A DNA stretch of 64,000 nt from Nonomuraea pusilla (GCF_900109355.1 NZ_FOBF01000030.1:1-64000); one strand, 5' to 3'. Positions 24,067-32,739 are shown, numbered from the stretch's first letter. Notes: generated by a model from the letters alone, not told the origin. Made by a program: numbers and translations.

Positions 24067-25165
24067 AGCCGCGCTCGACGACGGCGGCGATCCTGCCGAC
24101 CGTCTCGAAGTCCTGGGCGAGCAGGTTCTTGGTGATGGCGAGGACGGTGCCGGTGGCGCTGTCCGCGTACGCCATGCTGCCGCCCGCGCCGCCCATGCCG
24201 AACACGGTCGGCGTCTCCTCCGGCGCCGACCCCGGCCGCCCGATCGCGTAGCCGAGCCCCCACGCCGACGGCATGCCGAAGACCTCGTCGGGGCCGCTCC
24301 AGGCGATCGCGGTCGCCTCGCGCAGCCGCTCGGGGGAGATCAGCCGGATCCCGTCCACCTCGCCGAGCAGCGCGGCGTACATGCGGGCGATCGCCCTGGC
24401 CGACGTCTTGCCGCCCGCCGGGATGTCGGCCGACAGGTAGTCGGGGCGGTTGCCCAGCGCGGCCGTCGGCATGAGGCTCATCGGGGCCGCCTTGAACATC
24501 GGCAGGTCCTCGGGCATGTCCGCGAAGGCCGACGGGTCCCTGGGGGCGTCCTCCAGCACCGCGAGGCGGTGGTGCTCGGAGGCGGGCATCCCGAAGTAGA
24601 GCTCCCGGCCCACGCCGAGGGGGCCGCTCACCTCCTCCAGCAGCACCTGGGAGATGGGCTTGCCGGTGGTGCGCCGGACGATCTCGCCGACGAGGAAGCC
24701 GAACGTGTAGGCGTGGTAGCCCATCTTCGTGCCGGGCTCCCACCACAGCTCGGCGTCCTCCAGCGCGGCGACCATGGTCTCCCAGGTGCAGACGTCCTCG
24801 GGGGTGGTGTCGAGCGGCACGCCCGGCACGCCGGCGGTGTGCGTGAGCACGTGGCGTACGGTCACGCCCTCCTTGCCGTGCTTGGCGAACTCCGGCCACA
24901 GCTCCGCGACGGGCGTGTCGTAGCCGAAGAGCCCGCGCTCGGCCAGGATGTGGGCGACGGTCGCCGTGGCGCCCTTGCCGATGGAGAAGTTGTAGAAGGG
25001 CGTGTCGGGGGTGACGGGCCGCCCGGTCGTGGGGTCGGCGACTCCCGCGGCGACGTCCACGACCTGCCGGCCGTCGCGGTAGACGGCCACCTGCAGCCCG
25101 CGCTCCTTGCCCGACTCGACCAGCTCGTCGGCGGTCTCCTGCACCAGTTTCTGAAGGTCGCTCAT
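24065..25165 (-). CDS. serine hydrolase (class C beta-lactamase / EstB-like fold)
   Basis: A 366-residue cytosolic enzyme without a signal peptide. The nucleophile motif is SIGK (Ser near residue 61, SXXK), within TPFYNFSIGKG. The Tyr motif is GYHAYTFGFLVGEI near 155. A Gly-rich segment GMGGAGGSMAY near the C-terminus replaces the KTG box. This pattern is that of EstB-type esterases rather than true beta-lactamases. It is divergent from a TetR regulator across 94 bp containing a 25-bp operator-like palindrome, so it is a likely target of that regulator. The natural ester substrate is unknown. Confidence 0.88.
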   Translation of the reverse strand: MSDLQKLVQETADELVESGKERGLQVAVYRDGRQVVDVAAGVADPTTGRPVTPDTPFYNFSIGKGATATVAHILAERGLFGYDTPVAELWPEFAKHGKEGVTVRHVLTHTAGVPGVPLDTTPEDVCTWETMVAALEDAELWWEPGTKMGYHAYTFGFLVGEIVRRTTGKPISQVLLEEVSGPLGVGRELYFGMPASEHHRLAVLEDAPRDPSAFADMPEDLPMFKAAPMSLMPTAALGNRPDYLSADIPAGGKTSARAIARMYAALLGEVDGIRLISPERLREATAIAWSGPDEVFGMPSAWGLGYAIGRPGSAPEETPTVFGMGGAGGSMAYADSATGTVLAITKNLLAQDFETVGRIAAVVERG

Positions 25166-25199
25166 GTCTCCCCGTCCTGTTCGGCTCCGGAACTAGACG

Positions 25200-25224
25200 G
25201 TACCGTACTGACGGAGTACGGAAC
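25200..25224. promoter_or_regulatory. TetR-type operator between divergent genes
   Basis: GTACCGTACT-GACGG-AGTACGGAAC is a 25-bp inverted repeat with 9 of 10 arm positions complementary. It lies midway between the serine hydrolase start (25165) and the TetR gene start (25260). Position and symmetry fit autorepression by the TetR protein plus control of the hydrolase. Confidence 0.55.
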
Positions 25225-25259
25225 TGTCCAGTACTCTTTCCGCGAGAAAGAGAGGTCCC

Positions 25260-25889
25260 ATGACAGCGGACATGGAAGAAGGGCGCTCGGCGCGCAAGCG
25301 CCGGCAGATCATCGAGGCGGCCAGACCGGTCTTCCTGCGCAACGGCTACGTGGGAGCGAGCATGGACGAGGTGGCCTCGCTCGCGGCCGTGTCGAAGCAG
25401 ACCGTCTACAAGCACTTCACCGACAAGGAGCAGCTCTTCACCCACCTCGTCCTCGACACGGCCGGCGAGATCGACGGGCTCACCAGGCTCGTCGCGGCGG
25501 CCCTCGACGACGGCGACGACCCGGCGGCGTCGCTGCGCACGCTCGCCCGCGCCTTCCTCGACGCCCTCATGCAGCCCGAGGTCCTGCGCCTGCGCCGGCT
25601 CGTCATCGCCGAGGCCGACCGCTTCCCCGACCTCGGCCGCGCCTGGTACGAGCAGGGTTTCGAGCGCGTCCTCTCGACCCTGCGCGCCGGCTTCGGACGG
25701 CTCGCCGAGCGCGGCCTGCTCCGCCTCGACGACGCCGGGCTCGCCACCGACCACTTCGTGGGCATGCTGCTGTGGATCCCCGTGAACAAGGCGATGTTCT
25801 GCGGCGGAGGCGACCACTACGGCCCCGGCGACCTCGACCGCCTCGCCGACGCGGCCGTGGCTGCCTTCCTGCGCGCCTACGGCCCCTGA
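25260..25889 (+). CDS. TetR/AcrR-family regulator
   Basis: A 209-residue repressor-type protein. The N-terminal helix-turn-helix (about residues 13-60) reads RQIIEAARPVFLRNGY, then SMDEVASLAAVSKQTVYKHF. The rest is the ligand-binding helical domain, including a segment resembling the AefR-like/TetR_C_7 type (FPDLGRAWYEQGFERVLSTL). The start follows AAAGAGAGG. It is divergent from a serine hydrolase with a shared palindrome between them. The ligand may be a lipophilic ester, given the neighbour; that is inference. Confidence 0.9.
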   Translation: MTADMEEGRSARKRRQIIEAARPVFLRNGYVGASMDEVASLAAVSKQTVYKHFTDKEQLFTHLVLDTAGEIDGLTRLVAAALDDGDDPAASLRTLARAFLDALMQPEVLRLRRLVIAEADRFPDLGRAWYEQGFERVLSTLRAGFGRLAERGLLRLDDAGLATDHFVGMLLWIPVNKAMFCGGGDHYGPGDLDRLADAAVAAFLRAYGP

Positions 25890-25922
25890 CCGGCGCCTCC
25901 GATCGCGGAACGCGCCCGCGCC

Positions 25923-25951
25923 GACCGCCCCTCAGGGGGCGAGGGGCGGTC
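25923..25951. terminator. bidirectional terminator between tetR and modC
   Basis: GACCGCCCCT (25923-25932) pairs perfectly with AGGGGCGGTC (25942-25951) across a 9-nt loop. It sits 34 bp after the TetR stop and overlaps the modC stop of the convergent operon. Confidence 0.6.
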
Positions 25952-26993
25952 AGGCCGGGTAGGCGTGCGTCTCCGTCGCCTTCACCGACGCCCACACCGT
26001 GCGGCCGGGCGTGAGGTCCAGCTCCGCCACCGCGGCCGGGGTGACGTCGGCGAACGCGCCGATGGGGCCGTCCAGGTGGACGCGGACGTTGTCGCCGTGC
26101 CGTTCGACGCCGTCGATGCGGGCCTGCCAGAGGTTGCGCGGGCTGCCGTCGGGACGCGAACGGTACAGGGCCACAGCGGCCGGCGGGAAGGCCACGAACG
26201 CCTGCCCCTCGACCTGCTCGATGGTGCTGAACAGCAGCTCGCCGACCTTGACGCGGCCCCCGTCGCCCGCGCCCCTGTACAGGTTGAGCCCGACCAGCCT
26301 GGCCACGTAGTCGGTACGCGGGCGGCGCGCCACGTCGCCCGGCGTGCCCTCCTGGACGACCGCCCCCTCCTCGACGACGACGAGCCGGTCGGCCAGCACC
26401 ATGGCGTCGAGCGGGTCGTGCGTGACCAGGACGGTGGCGCCGTCGAAGTCCGCCAGGTGGCGGCGGAGCTGGGAGCGGATCTCCAGGCGGGTGTGGGCGT
26501 CGAGCGCGGCCAGCGGCTCGTCCAGCAGCAGCAGCCGGGGTCGTACGGCGAGGGCCCTCGCCAGCGCGACCCGCTGGGCCTGCCCGCCGGAGAGCTGCCG
26601 CGGCCTGGCGGCGGCGTGGGCGGCCAGGCCGACCCGCTCCAGCAGCGCGGCGGCGGCGCGGCGGGCCTCCGCCTTGGACGCGCCGCGGCAGCGCGGCCCG
26701 AACGCGACGTTGTCCAGGGCGGACAGGTGCGGGAAGAGCAGGTAGTCCTGGAAGACCATGCCGACGGGCCGGCGCTCGGCCGGCACCGCGTGCAGGGCCC
26801 GCCCGTCGAGACTGATCTCGCCGCCGGGCGACAGCGCGACGAGCCCCGCCAGGGCGCGCAGCGCCGTGGTCTTGCCCGCGCCGTTCGGGCCGAGCAGCGC
26901 GACGACCTCACCCGGCGCCACCTCCAGCGCGACGTCCAGGGTGAAGGCGGGCCGCGTCACGACCAGCCGGGCCCGCAGCCCTCCGCCGCTCAC
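25950..26993 (-). CDS. modC: molybdate ABC transporter ATP-binding protein
   Basis: A 347-residue ABC ATPase energising molybdate (or tungstate) uptake. Walker A GPNGAGKTT is near residue 34, the ABC signature LSGGQAQRVALARAL near 130, Walker B LLLLDEPLAALD near 150, and the switch His in LVTHDP near 180. The C-terminal region (about 260-347) is a TOBE-like domain, as expected for ModC. The GTG start at 26993 overlaps the modB stop by 4 nt. It is the last gene of the HTH-TOBE, modA, modB, modC operon, ending in a bidirectional hairpin. Confidence 0.93.
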   Translation of the reverse strand: MSGGGLRARLVVTRPAFTLDVALEVAPGEVVALLGPNGAGKTTALRALAGLVALSPGGEISLDGRALHAVPAERRPVGMVFQDYLLFPHLSALDNVAFGPRCRGASKAEARRAAAALLERVGLAAHAAARPRQLSGGQAQRVALARALAVRPRLLLLDEPLAALDAHTRLEIRSQLRRHLADFDGATVLVTHDPLDAMVLADRLVVVEEGAVVQEGTPGDVARRPRTDYVARLVGLNLYRGAGDGGRVKVGELLFSTIEQVEGQAFVAFPPAAVALYRSRPDGSPRNLWQARIDGVERHGDNVRVHLDGPIGAFADVTPAAVAELDLTPGRTVWASVKATETHAYPA

Positions 26994-27856
26994 GACGCGC
27001 TCACCCACCGGTCGCGCAGCCCGGCCAGGATGGCCACGGACACCGCGAGCAGGACGAGACTGAGCACGATCGCGGCCTCCGGTTCGGTCTCCAGGGCGAG
27101 GTAGACGGCCAGCGGCATCGTCCTGGTGGTGCCGGGGAAGTTGCCGGCGAAGGTGATGGTCGCGCCGAACTCGCCGAGCGCCCTCGCCCAGCACAGCACC
27201 GCGCCCGCCGCCACGCCCGGCGCGATGAGCGGCAGCGTGACGCGGCGGAAGACCGTCCACCGGGAGGCGCCGAGCGTCGCGGCGGCCTCCTCGTAGCGGC
27301 GGTCGGCCCCCCGCAGCGCCCCCTCGACGCTGATCACGAGGAACGGCATCGCCACGAACGCCTCGGCGACGACGACGCCCGCCGTGGTGAACGGCAGCGT
27401 GACGCCGAACGCCGACTCCAGCCACTGGCCGAGCAGGCCGCGCCGGCCCAGCACCAGCAGCAGGGCGACGCCGCCGACCACGGGCGGCAGCACCAGCGGC
27501 ACGGTGACCAGCGCCCGGACCACCCTCCTGCCGGGGAACGCCACCCGGGCGAGCAGCCAGGCCAGCGGCACCCCGAGCACCAGGCAGACGGCGGTGGCCA
27601 GGGTCGCGCACACCAGCGACAGGCGCAGCGCCTCCAGCACGTACGGCTCGGCCAGCCGCCGCAGCAGTGTCGGCCACGGCGCCCTGACCAGCAGCCCGGC
27701 CAGCGGCAGCACCAGGAAGGCCAGCCCGAGCACGGCGGGCACCAGGAGCGCGAGGGGCGCCCGCCCCGACACCCCCCGCTCCCGCGCGGCCCGGCCGCGC
27801 CCGCCTGACTTGCCCGCGCCGGAACGGCCGGGGGCCGGGGTCAGCGGAGCGTCCAT
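26990..27856 (-). CDS. modB: molybdate ABC transporter permease
   Basis: A 288-residue inner-membrane permease with about six membrane segments after a basic, disordered N-terminal tail of 30 residues (rich in Gly/Arg). The coupling-helix EAA motif reads EEAAATLGASRWTVFRRVTL near residue 195. FGATITFAGNFPGTTRTM near 240 is characteristic of ModB/CysT-type permeases for oxyanions. Spacing is 4 bp after modA and 4 nt overlap with modC. It works in the membrane with ModA and ModC. Confidence 0.93.
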   Translation of the reverse strand: MDAPLTPAPGRSGAGKSGGRGRAARERGVSGRAPLALLVPAVLGLAFLVLPLAGLLVRAPWPTLLRRLAEPYVLEALRLSLVCATLATAVCLVLGVPLAWLLARVAFPGRRVVRALVTVPLVLPPVVGGVALLLVLGRRGLLGQWLESAFGVTLPFTTAGVVVAEAFVAMPFLVISVEGALRGADRRYEEAAATLGASRWTVFRRVTLPLIAPGVAAGAVLCWARALGEFGATITFAGNFPGTTRTMPLAVYLALETEPEAAIVLSLVLLAVSVAILAGLRDRWVSAS

Positions 27857-27860
27857 ACGA

Positions 27861-28670
27861 TCACGGCGCCTCGAAGCCCGCCTTGGCGAGCACGTCCTTG
27901 CCCTGCGGCGACAGCACCAGGGCGACGAACTGCCCGGCCAGGTCTCCCGACGGCGCCTTGGCCAGGGCGGCGATCGGGTAGTCGTTGACCGCCTTGTCCG
28001 CTTCGGGGAAGTCGATGCCCTGCACCTTGCCGCCCGAGGCGATCACGTCGGTCCTGTAGACGAGCGCGGCGTCGACCTCGCCCAGTTCCACCTTGGTGAG
28101 CGTGGCCTTGACGTCCTGTTCGAGGGTGACCGGGGTGACCTTCAGCCCGGCCGCGGCGAGCGCCTTCGTCGCCGCCGCGCCGCACGGCACCTGCTCGGCG
28201 CAGAGCGCGACCTTCACCTTGGGGTCGGTCAGGTCCTTGAGCTCGTCCACCTTGGCCGGGTTCGCGGCGGGCACGGCGATCTGCAGCTTGTTCCGCACGA
28301 ACGTGGTGGGGGCCCCCGAGGTGAGCGCGGCGTCGGTGACGGTCTTCATGGTGGCGGGGCTGGCCGCCGCGAACACGTCGGCGGGCGCTCCTTGGGTGAT
28401 CTGCTGGGCCAGCGTGGCGCTGGAGCCGAAGTTGAACCTGACGGAGGTGCCCGGGTGCGCGGCCTCGAACGCCTTGCCCAGCTCGGTGAAGGTGCCGGTC
28501 AGCGAAGCGGCGGCGAACACCGTCACCTGCCGGGCCCCGTCCGCGGCGGCCGGGGACGCCGCGGACGGCTCTCCTGAGCCGCAACCGGACAGGACGGCGA
28601 GCGCGACGGGCACGACCGCCGCCCACCGGGAAAGCCGACCGAGAACAGAACCGGACACCGCGTTGGACAC
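27861..28670 (-). CDS. modA: molybdate-binding lipoprotein
   Basis: A 269-residue solute-binding protein. The lipobox LAVLSGC ends a signal region at about residue 30. The mature domain starts VTVFAAASLTGTFTEL, the classic ModA beginning, and continues with FNFGSSATLAQQI and GAPADVFAAAS. These Ser residues contact the oxyanion in known ModA proteins. The GTG at 28670 is chosen with GAGGAG upstream; the frame is open further but covers the regulator gene. It delivers molybdate to ModB/ModC at the outer face of the membrane. Confidence 0.92.
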   Translation of the reverse strand: MSNAVSGSVLGRLSRWAAVVPVALAVLSGCGSGEPSAASPAAADGARQVTVFAAASLTGTFTELGKAFEAAHPGTSVRFNFGSSATLAQQITQGAPADVFAAASPATMKTVTDAALTSGAPTTFVRNKLQIAVPAANPAKVDELKDLTDPKVKVALCAEQVPCGAAATKALAAAGLKVTPVTLEQDVKATLTKVELGEVDAALVYRTDVIASGGKVQGIDFPEADKAVNDYPIAALAKAPSGDLAGQFVALVLSPQGKDVLAKAGFEAP

Positions 28671-28684
28671 CAAGGGGGGCTCCT

Positions 28685-29098
28685 CTACTGGCTGCCGGCC
28701 ACGCGTTCGTGGCCTGGGATCTCGACGACGACGTTCGTGGACTTCACCACGGCGACGGCGACCACCCCCGGTTCGAGCCCGAGCTCGTCGGCGGCCTGGC
28801 GGCTCATCAGCGACACCACCCGGTACGGCCCCGCCGCCAGCTCGACCTGCGCCATCACCGCGTCCTTGATCACGTCGGTGACGATGCCGCGGAAGCGGTT
28901 GCGCGCCGAGGAACGGCCGCCGTCGCCGCCGGTCTCGACCTGGGCGCGGGCGAAGGCGGCCAGGTCGGCGCCCTCGACCAGCCGGTGGCCGTGCTCGTCC
29001 CGTGCGGCCGGCAGCCGGCCGGCATCGACCCAGCGGCGGACGGTGTCGGAGCTGACCCCGAGCAGCGCGGCCGCCTCGCTGATCCGGAACGTCGTCAC
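28685..29098 (-). CDS. HTH-TOBE molybdate-responsive regulator
   Basis: A 137-residue two-domain protein. Residues 1-55 are an excisionase/MerR-like helix-turn-helix (ISEAAALLGVSSDTVRRWVD, then GRLPAARDEHGHR). Residues 68-130 are a TOBE/Mop domain (VTDVIKDAVMAQVELAAGP, then LMSRQAADELGLEPG), which binds molybdate in related proteins. It leads the mod operon, 14 bp before modA, replacing the ModE of proteobacteria. It most likely senses cytoplasmic molybdate and represses the operon; this is inferred from domains and position. Confidence 0.88.
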   Translation of the reverse strand: MTTFRISEAAALLGVSSDTVRRWVDAGRLPAARDEHGHRLVEGADLAAFARAQVETGGDGGRSSARNRFRGIVTDVIKDAVMAQVELAAGPYRVVSLMSRQAADELGLEPGVVAVAVVKSTNVVVEIPGHERVAGSQ

Positions 29099-29250
29099 AG
29101 ATCCTCACCCTACCTCTCGCACATTCAACCCCGAAGACCGGACGGTCATCGCAACAGCGGGGCGATCAGGCGTCGAGCCTTGGCAACCGCGATGCCGATC
29201 GTGAGCCGGGGCCGTCGCGCCCGCCGCCGGCCCATCCTCCCGTACACGGA

Positions 29251-29287
29251 CGCAGGCCGCCCCCGAGCGGCACTGGCCCGGGGACGG
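29251..29287 (-). terminator. terminator hairpin of the membrane-protein gene
   Basis: AGGCCGCCCCCG pairs with CGGGGACGGCCT across a loop of 13 nt, with one internal C-A mismatch. It lies 30 bp beyond the stop of the 225-residue membrane protein. The remaining bases to 29099 hold the upstream region of the molybdate operon. Confidence 0.5.
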
Positions 29288-29316
29288 CCTGGTGGGAGGC
29301 GTGGCGGAGGCGGTCG

Positions 29317-29994
29317 TCAGGCAGAGGGAGCCGGGCTCTCCACCGGGTAGTACGACGCCCAGGCGGCGCGGTCCATGCGGAGGATGCGCAGCCCGATCCA
29401 GCCGAGGGCGAGGGTGGGCAGCGTCCACAGCAGGACGGTGACGGGGCCGTACGGCACGAAGAAGTTCGCGACGTTGCTGACGATGACGACCAGGGGCACC
29501 CACCAGTGCGTCTCGCCGGCCCGCCAGACGGCGACGGTCAGCAGGGGCAGCCCGATCACCGCGAGCTGGACCCAGGGGACGGTGAAGCCGAACACGACGC
29601 CGGGCAGGTCCATCACCTCGTTGAAGAGCCGTTCGGCCTCCTCGGCGGGGTAGTGCCGGCCGAACCACCATTCGACGGGGTCGCCGAGCAGCAGCGCCGA
29701 CAGGCTGATGTAGCCGATGACGGTCATGGCGCCCGCGATGTTGCCGAGCACGACGGCCTTGCGCCTGACGAGGTGGAGCAGGCCGAAGGCGGCGACGGCG
29801 GTGAGCACCCAGCTCCAGTGGTAGAGCGCGGACTGGAGCTGGGCGAGGGCCGGGTTGTCGCCGTAGCTGACGACCTCGCGGTCGTCGCCCCAGGTGCCGG
29901 GATCGACGATCACGGCGATCGTCTGGAGGAGGGGTGCGACGATCAGCAGCGTGCCGGCGGCGACGCGCCTGAAGTCGGTGGAGTTCTTGAGCAT
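29317..29994 (-). CDS. six-helix membrane protein of unknown function
   Basis: A 225-residue integral membrane protein with six hydrophobic segments (about residues 12-30, 55-75, 82-102, 132-152, 160-180 and 185-205). A polar loop between segments three and four is rich in Glu/Arg (FGRHYPAEEAERLFNEVMD). The family is common in actinobacteria but has no known role that I can name. The ATG at 29994 is the first in the conserved frame. It is divergent from a serine hydrolase across 170 bp that contains an AGAATC palindrome, so both might answer to one regulator. Confidence 0.75.
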   Translation of the reverse strand: MLKNSTDFRRVAAGTLLIVAPLLQTIAVIVDPGTWGDDREVVSYGDNPALAQLQSALYHWSWVLTAVAAFGLLHLVRRKAVVLGNIAGAMTVIGYISLSALLLGDPVEWWFGRHYPAEEAERLFNEVMDLPGVVFGFTVPWVQLAVIGLPLLTVAVWRAGETHWWVPLVVIVSNVANFFVPYGPVTVLLWTLPTLALGWIGLRILRMDRAAWASYYPVESPAPSA

Positions 29995-30125
29995 GGGGGT
30001 TCCTAGCCTTGCCGGGCGGCGTGACCAGGTGACGGTAGGCCGTGGACGCGCGCGGCAGCGTCCGCCCGTGGAGTGACTGGCGGTCCGCTTCCAGGTTGAG
30101 CTTCCCCTGCGCGAGCCTCCGCCTT

Positions 30126-30144
30126 AGAATCTGATTCTAGAATC
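30126..30144. promoter_or_regulatory. AGAATC inverted and direct repeat
   Basis: AGAATC-T-GATTCT is a perfect 13-bp palindrome (30126-30138) followed at once by a third AGAATC (30139-30144). It is an AT-rich island 20 bp before the serine hydrolase GTG, just upstream of the GAGGAGG ribosome site, so a bound protein would block transcription of that gene. The cognate regulator is not evident in the window. Confidence 0.5.
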
Positions 30145-30164
30145 CTTTCCGCTGAGGAGGCGGC

Positions 30165-31394
30165 GTGAGCGAGCTCAAGGTCACCTGCGACCCCGGAGAC
30201 GTCGGCTTCGACCCCGCCCGGCTGCGCCGGATCGACGCGCACCTCGCGCGGTACGTGGACGACGGGCGGCTGCCCGGCTGGCTCGTCCTCGTGAGCAGGC
30301 GCGGCGAGATCGCCCACCTGTCCGCGTACGGCTCCCGCGACGTCGCCACCGGCGCGCCGGTCGAGACCGGCACCCTGTTCCGGATCTACTCGATGTCGAA
30401 GCCCGTCACCTCGGTCGCCGCCATGATCCTGTACGAGGAGGGCGCGCTCGACCTCGACGACCCGGTGAGCAGGTTCATCCCGTCATTCCGCGACCTGCGC
30501 GTCCACGAGGGCGGCACCGCCGCCGCCCCGATCACCAGGCCCGTACGCGAGCCCGTGCGCGTGCGGCACCTGCTGACCCACACGGCGGGCCTCGCGTACG
30601 GGTTCCAGCACGTCCACGTCGTGGACGAGATCTACCGGCAGGCCGGCTTCAACCGGGGCATGCCGAAGGGCCTCGACCTCGCCCAGACGGCGGACCGGCT
30701 GGGCGAGCTGCCCCTGCTGTTCGAGCCCGGCACGCAGTGGAACTACTCCGTCGCCACCGACGTGCTCGGCCGGGTCGTGGAGGTGGCGTCAGGGCGGCCC
30801 TTCGCCGCGTTCCTCGCCGAGCGGATCTTCGAGCCGCTGGGCATGACCGACACCGGCTTCCGCGTCGGCAGGGAGCACGCGGAGCGGCTCGCCACGCTCT
30901 ACAGCCTCGTGCCTGGCGACGGCATGGTGCCGCTCGACATGGGCGACCTCGCGTTCGTCCCGCCGCTCGCGCCGTCCGGGGGCGGCGGGCTGATCTCCAC
31001 CGCCCACGACTACCACCGCTTCCTCCAGATGCTGCTGCGCGGCGGCGAGCTCGACGGGGTGCGTCTGCTCGGCCCGCGCACGGTGTCGTACATGACGCGT
31101 AACCACCTGCCCGGGGGCGCCGACCTGCAGGAGTTCGGCAGGCCGGTGTTCGCCGAGGTGTCGTACGCGGGCATGGGGTTCGGGCTGGGGTTCGGGGTGC
31201 TGCTGGACGCGGTGAAGGCCGGGCTGCTGTCCTCCGAGGGCGAGTACAGCTGGGGCGGGGCGGCGAGCACCGCGTTCTGGGTGGACCCGAAGGAGGAGCT
31301 GAGCGTGCTCTTCCTCACCCAGCTCCTGCCGTCGAACGCCTACCCCCTCAGGGCCGCCCTGCGGCGGCTGGTCCACCAGGCGCTGGTCGAGTGA
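30165..31394 (+). CDS. serine hydrolase (class C beta-lactamase fold)
   Basis: A 409-residue enzyme without a signal peptide. The nucleophile is in SMSKPVTSVA (SXXK, Ser near residue 76). The conserved Tyr is in NYSVATDVLGRVVE near 195. The C-terminal region has LGFGVLLDAV and WGGAASTAFWVDP, where a Gly-Gly replaces the KTG of beta-lactamases. That is the pattern of esterases such as EstB and of LACTB-like peptidases. The GTG start follows GAGGAGG by 5 nt. The palindrome just upstream suggests a dedicated repressor. It is not closely similar to the serine hydrolase at 24 kb beyond the fold. Confidence 0.88.
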   Translation: MSELKVTCDPGDVGFDPARLRRIDAHLARYVDDGRLPGWLVLVSRRGEIAHLSAYGSRDVATGAPVETGTLFRIYSMSKPVTSVAAMILYEEGALDLDDPVSRFIPSFRDLRVHEGGTAAAPITRPVREPVRVRHLLTHTAGLAYGFQHVHVVDEIYRQAGFNRGMPKGLDLAQTADRLGELPLLFEPGTQWNYSVATDVLGRVVEVASGRPFAAFLAERIFEPLGMTDTGFRVGREHAERLATLYSLVPGDGMVPLDMGDLAFVPPLAPSGGGGLISTAHDYHRFLQMLLRGGELDGVRLLGPRTVSYMTRNHLPGGADLQEFGRPVFAEVSYAGMGFGLGFGVLLDAVKAGLLSSEGEYSWGGAASTAFWVDPKEELSVLFLTQLLPSNAYPLRAALRRLVHQALVE

Positions 31395-31518
31395 CCGGTT
31401 TGTGAGCCGTCACAGATCTGACAGCCCGGATTTACTTCCCGGTCCAGTTCACAGAAGAGCCGGGGTGGCTCATCGTGTGGGTCTGCGCGCCGAACCGTCC
31501 GCGACCCGTGGAGCCGCC

Positions 31519-32682
31519 ATGCGCCGCCGCACGTTCCTCACCGCAGTGTCCGCCGGGCTGGGCGCCGTCGCCTTCTCCGGCGCCGTCTGGCACGAGGCCG
31601 CCGCCTCCGCCTCCCGATCCCTCCCGTCCGGCGGCCTGCGCGCAGGCGCTGGCCCCTACGGGCCGCTGGGCGCCGCCGACGCGAACGGCGTGGCGCTGCC
31701 CGCCGGGTTCCGCAGCCGGGTCGTGGCCAGGTCGGGCCGCCTGACCGGCGGCCTCCTCTGGCACCCGGCGCCCGACGGCGGCGCGTGCTTCGCCGACGGC
31801 GACGGCTGGATCTACGTGTCCAACTCCGAGGTGCCGCTGGTCGGCGGCGCGTCCGCCATCAGGTTCCGCGCGGACGGCTCCATCGAGCGCGCGTACCGGA
31901 TCCTCGACGGCACCACGCTCAACTGCGCCGGCGGCCGCACCCCGTGGAACACCTGGCTGTCGTGCGAGGAGGTGTTCCGCGGCCGGGTGTACGAGACCGA
32001 CCCGTACGGCGCCCGCGCCGCCCAGGCGCGCCCGGCGATGGGCAGGTTCAAGCACGAGGCGGCGGCCTGCGACCCCGACCACCGCGCGGTCTACCTGACC
32101 GAGGACGAATCCGACGGCTGCCTCTACCGCTTCACCCCCGACGTCTGGGGCGACCTGTCACGCGGCCGGCTGGACGTGCTCTGCGGCACCGGCGGCGACG
32201 GCGTCGAGTGGCGGCCCGTGCCCGACCCCACGCCCGGCGTGTTCGAACGGCAGACCCGCCACCAGGTCGCCGCCGCCAGGCACTTCGACGGCGGCGAGGG
32301 CTGCCACTACGCCGCCGGCGTCTGCTACTTCACCGCCAAGGGCGACAGGAAGGTCTGGGCGTACGACACCGCGCGGCAGACCGTGACGTCCGTCTACGAC
32401 GGCGGCGGCACCCTCGACGGCGTCGACAACATCACCGGCCTGCCGTCGGGCGACCTGTACGTCGCCGAGGACGGCGGCAACATGGAGATCAACGTGATCA
32501 CCCCCGACGGCGTGGTCGCCCCCGTGCTGCGGCTCGACGGGCAGGCCGAGTCGGAGATCACCGGGCCCGCCTTCTCGCCCGACGGCACCCGGCTCTACTT
32601 CTCCTCCCAGCGCGGCCCCAGCGGCGAGACGGCGGGCACCGGCGGCATCACGTACGAGGTGACCGGCCCCTTCCGCCGCTGA
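31519..32682 (+). CDS. TAT-exported PhoX-like (DUF839) protein
   Basis: A 387-residue exported protein. The N-terminus MRRRTFLTAVSAG is a twin-arginine signal, ending near AAAS (about 33). The mature part matches the DUF839/PhoX beta-propeller family: NCAGGRTPWNTWLSCEE near residue 140 and later GCHYAAGVCYFTAKGDRKVW, with repeated short blades. PhoX enzymes are calcium/iron alkaline phosphatases folded before TAT export; whether this one is a phosphatase is uncertain because many DUF839 proteins are untested. The ATG at 31519 starts the signal and has GGAG upstream. The next gene is 57 bp downstream in the same direction. Confidence 0.85.
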   Translation: MRRRTFLTAVSAGLGAVAFSGAVWHEAAASASRSLPSGGLRAGAGPYGPLGAADANGVALPAGFRSRVVARSGRLTGGLLWHPAPDGGACFADGDGWIYVSNSEVPLVGGASAIRFRADGSIERAYRILDGTTLNCAGGRTPWNTWLSCEEVFRGRVYETDPYGARAAQARPAMGRFKHEAAACDPDHRAVYLTEDESDGCLYRFTPDVWGDLSRGRLDVLCGTGGDGVEWRPVPDPTPGVFERQTRHQVAAARHFDGGEGCHYAAGVCYFTAKGDRKVWAYDTARQTVTSVYDGGGTLDGVDNITGLPSGDLYVAEDGGNMEINVITPDGVVAPVLRLDGQAESEITGPAFSPDGTRLYFSSQRGPSGETAGTGGITYEVTGPFRR

Positions 32683-32739
32683 TCCGCCGTCCTCCCCGGA
32701 TTCCCCACCCCCCACGAATCCCCTGCCAAGGAGTCCCCC

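Noticed and set aside
24065..25165. Serine hydrolase as a beta-lactamase resistance gene
   Set aside because: SXXK is present, but there is no signal peptide and the KTG box is replaced by a Gly-rich segment, so an esterase-type EstB relative is more likely.
22569..25817. Continuous 1082-residue minus-strand frame joining the nitronate monooxygenase to upstream sequence
   Set aside because: Only the last 317 residues are conserved and a good ribosome site precedes the ATG at 23522; the rest runs antiphase through the serine hydrolase and TetR genes.
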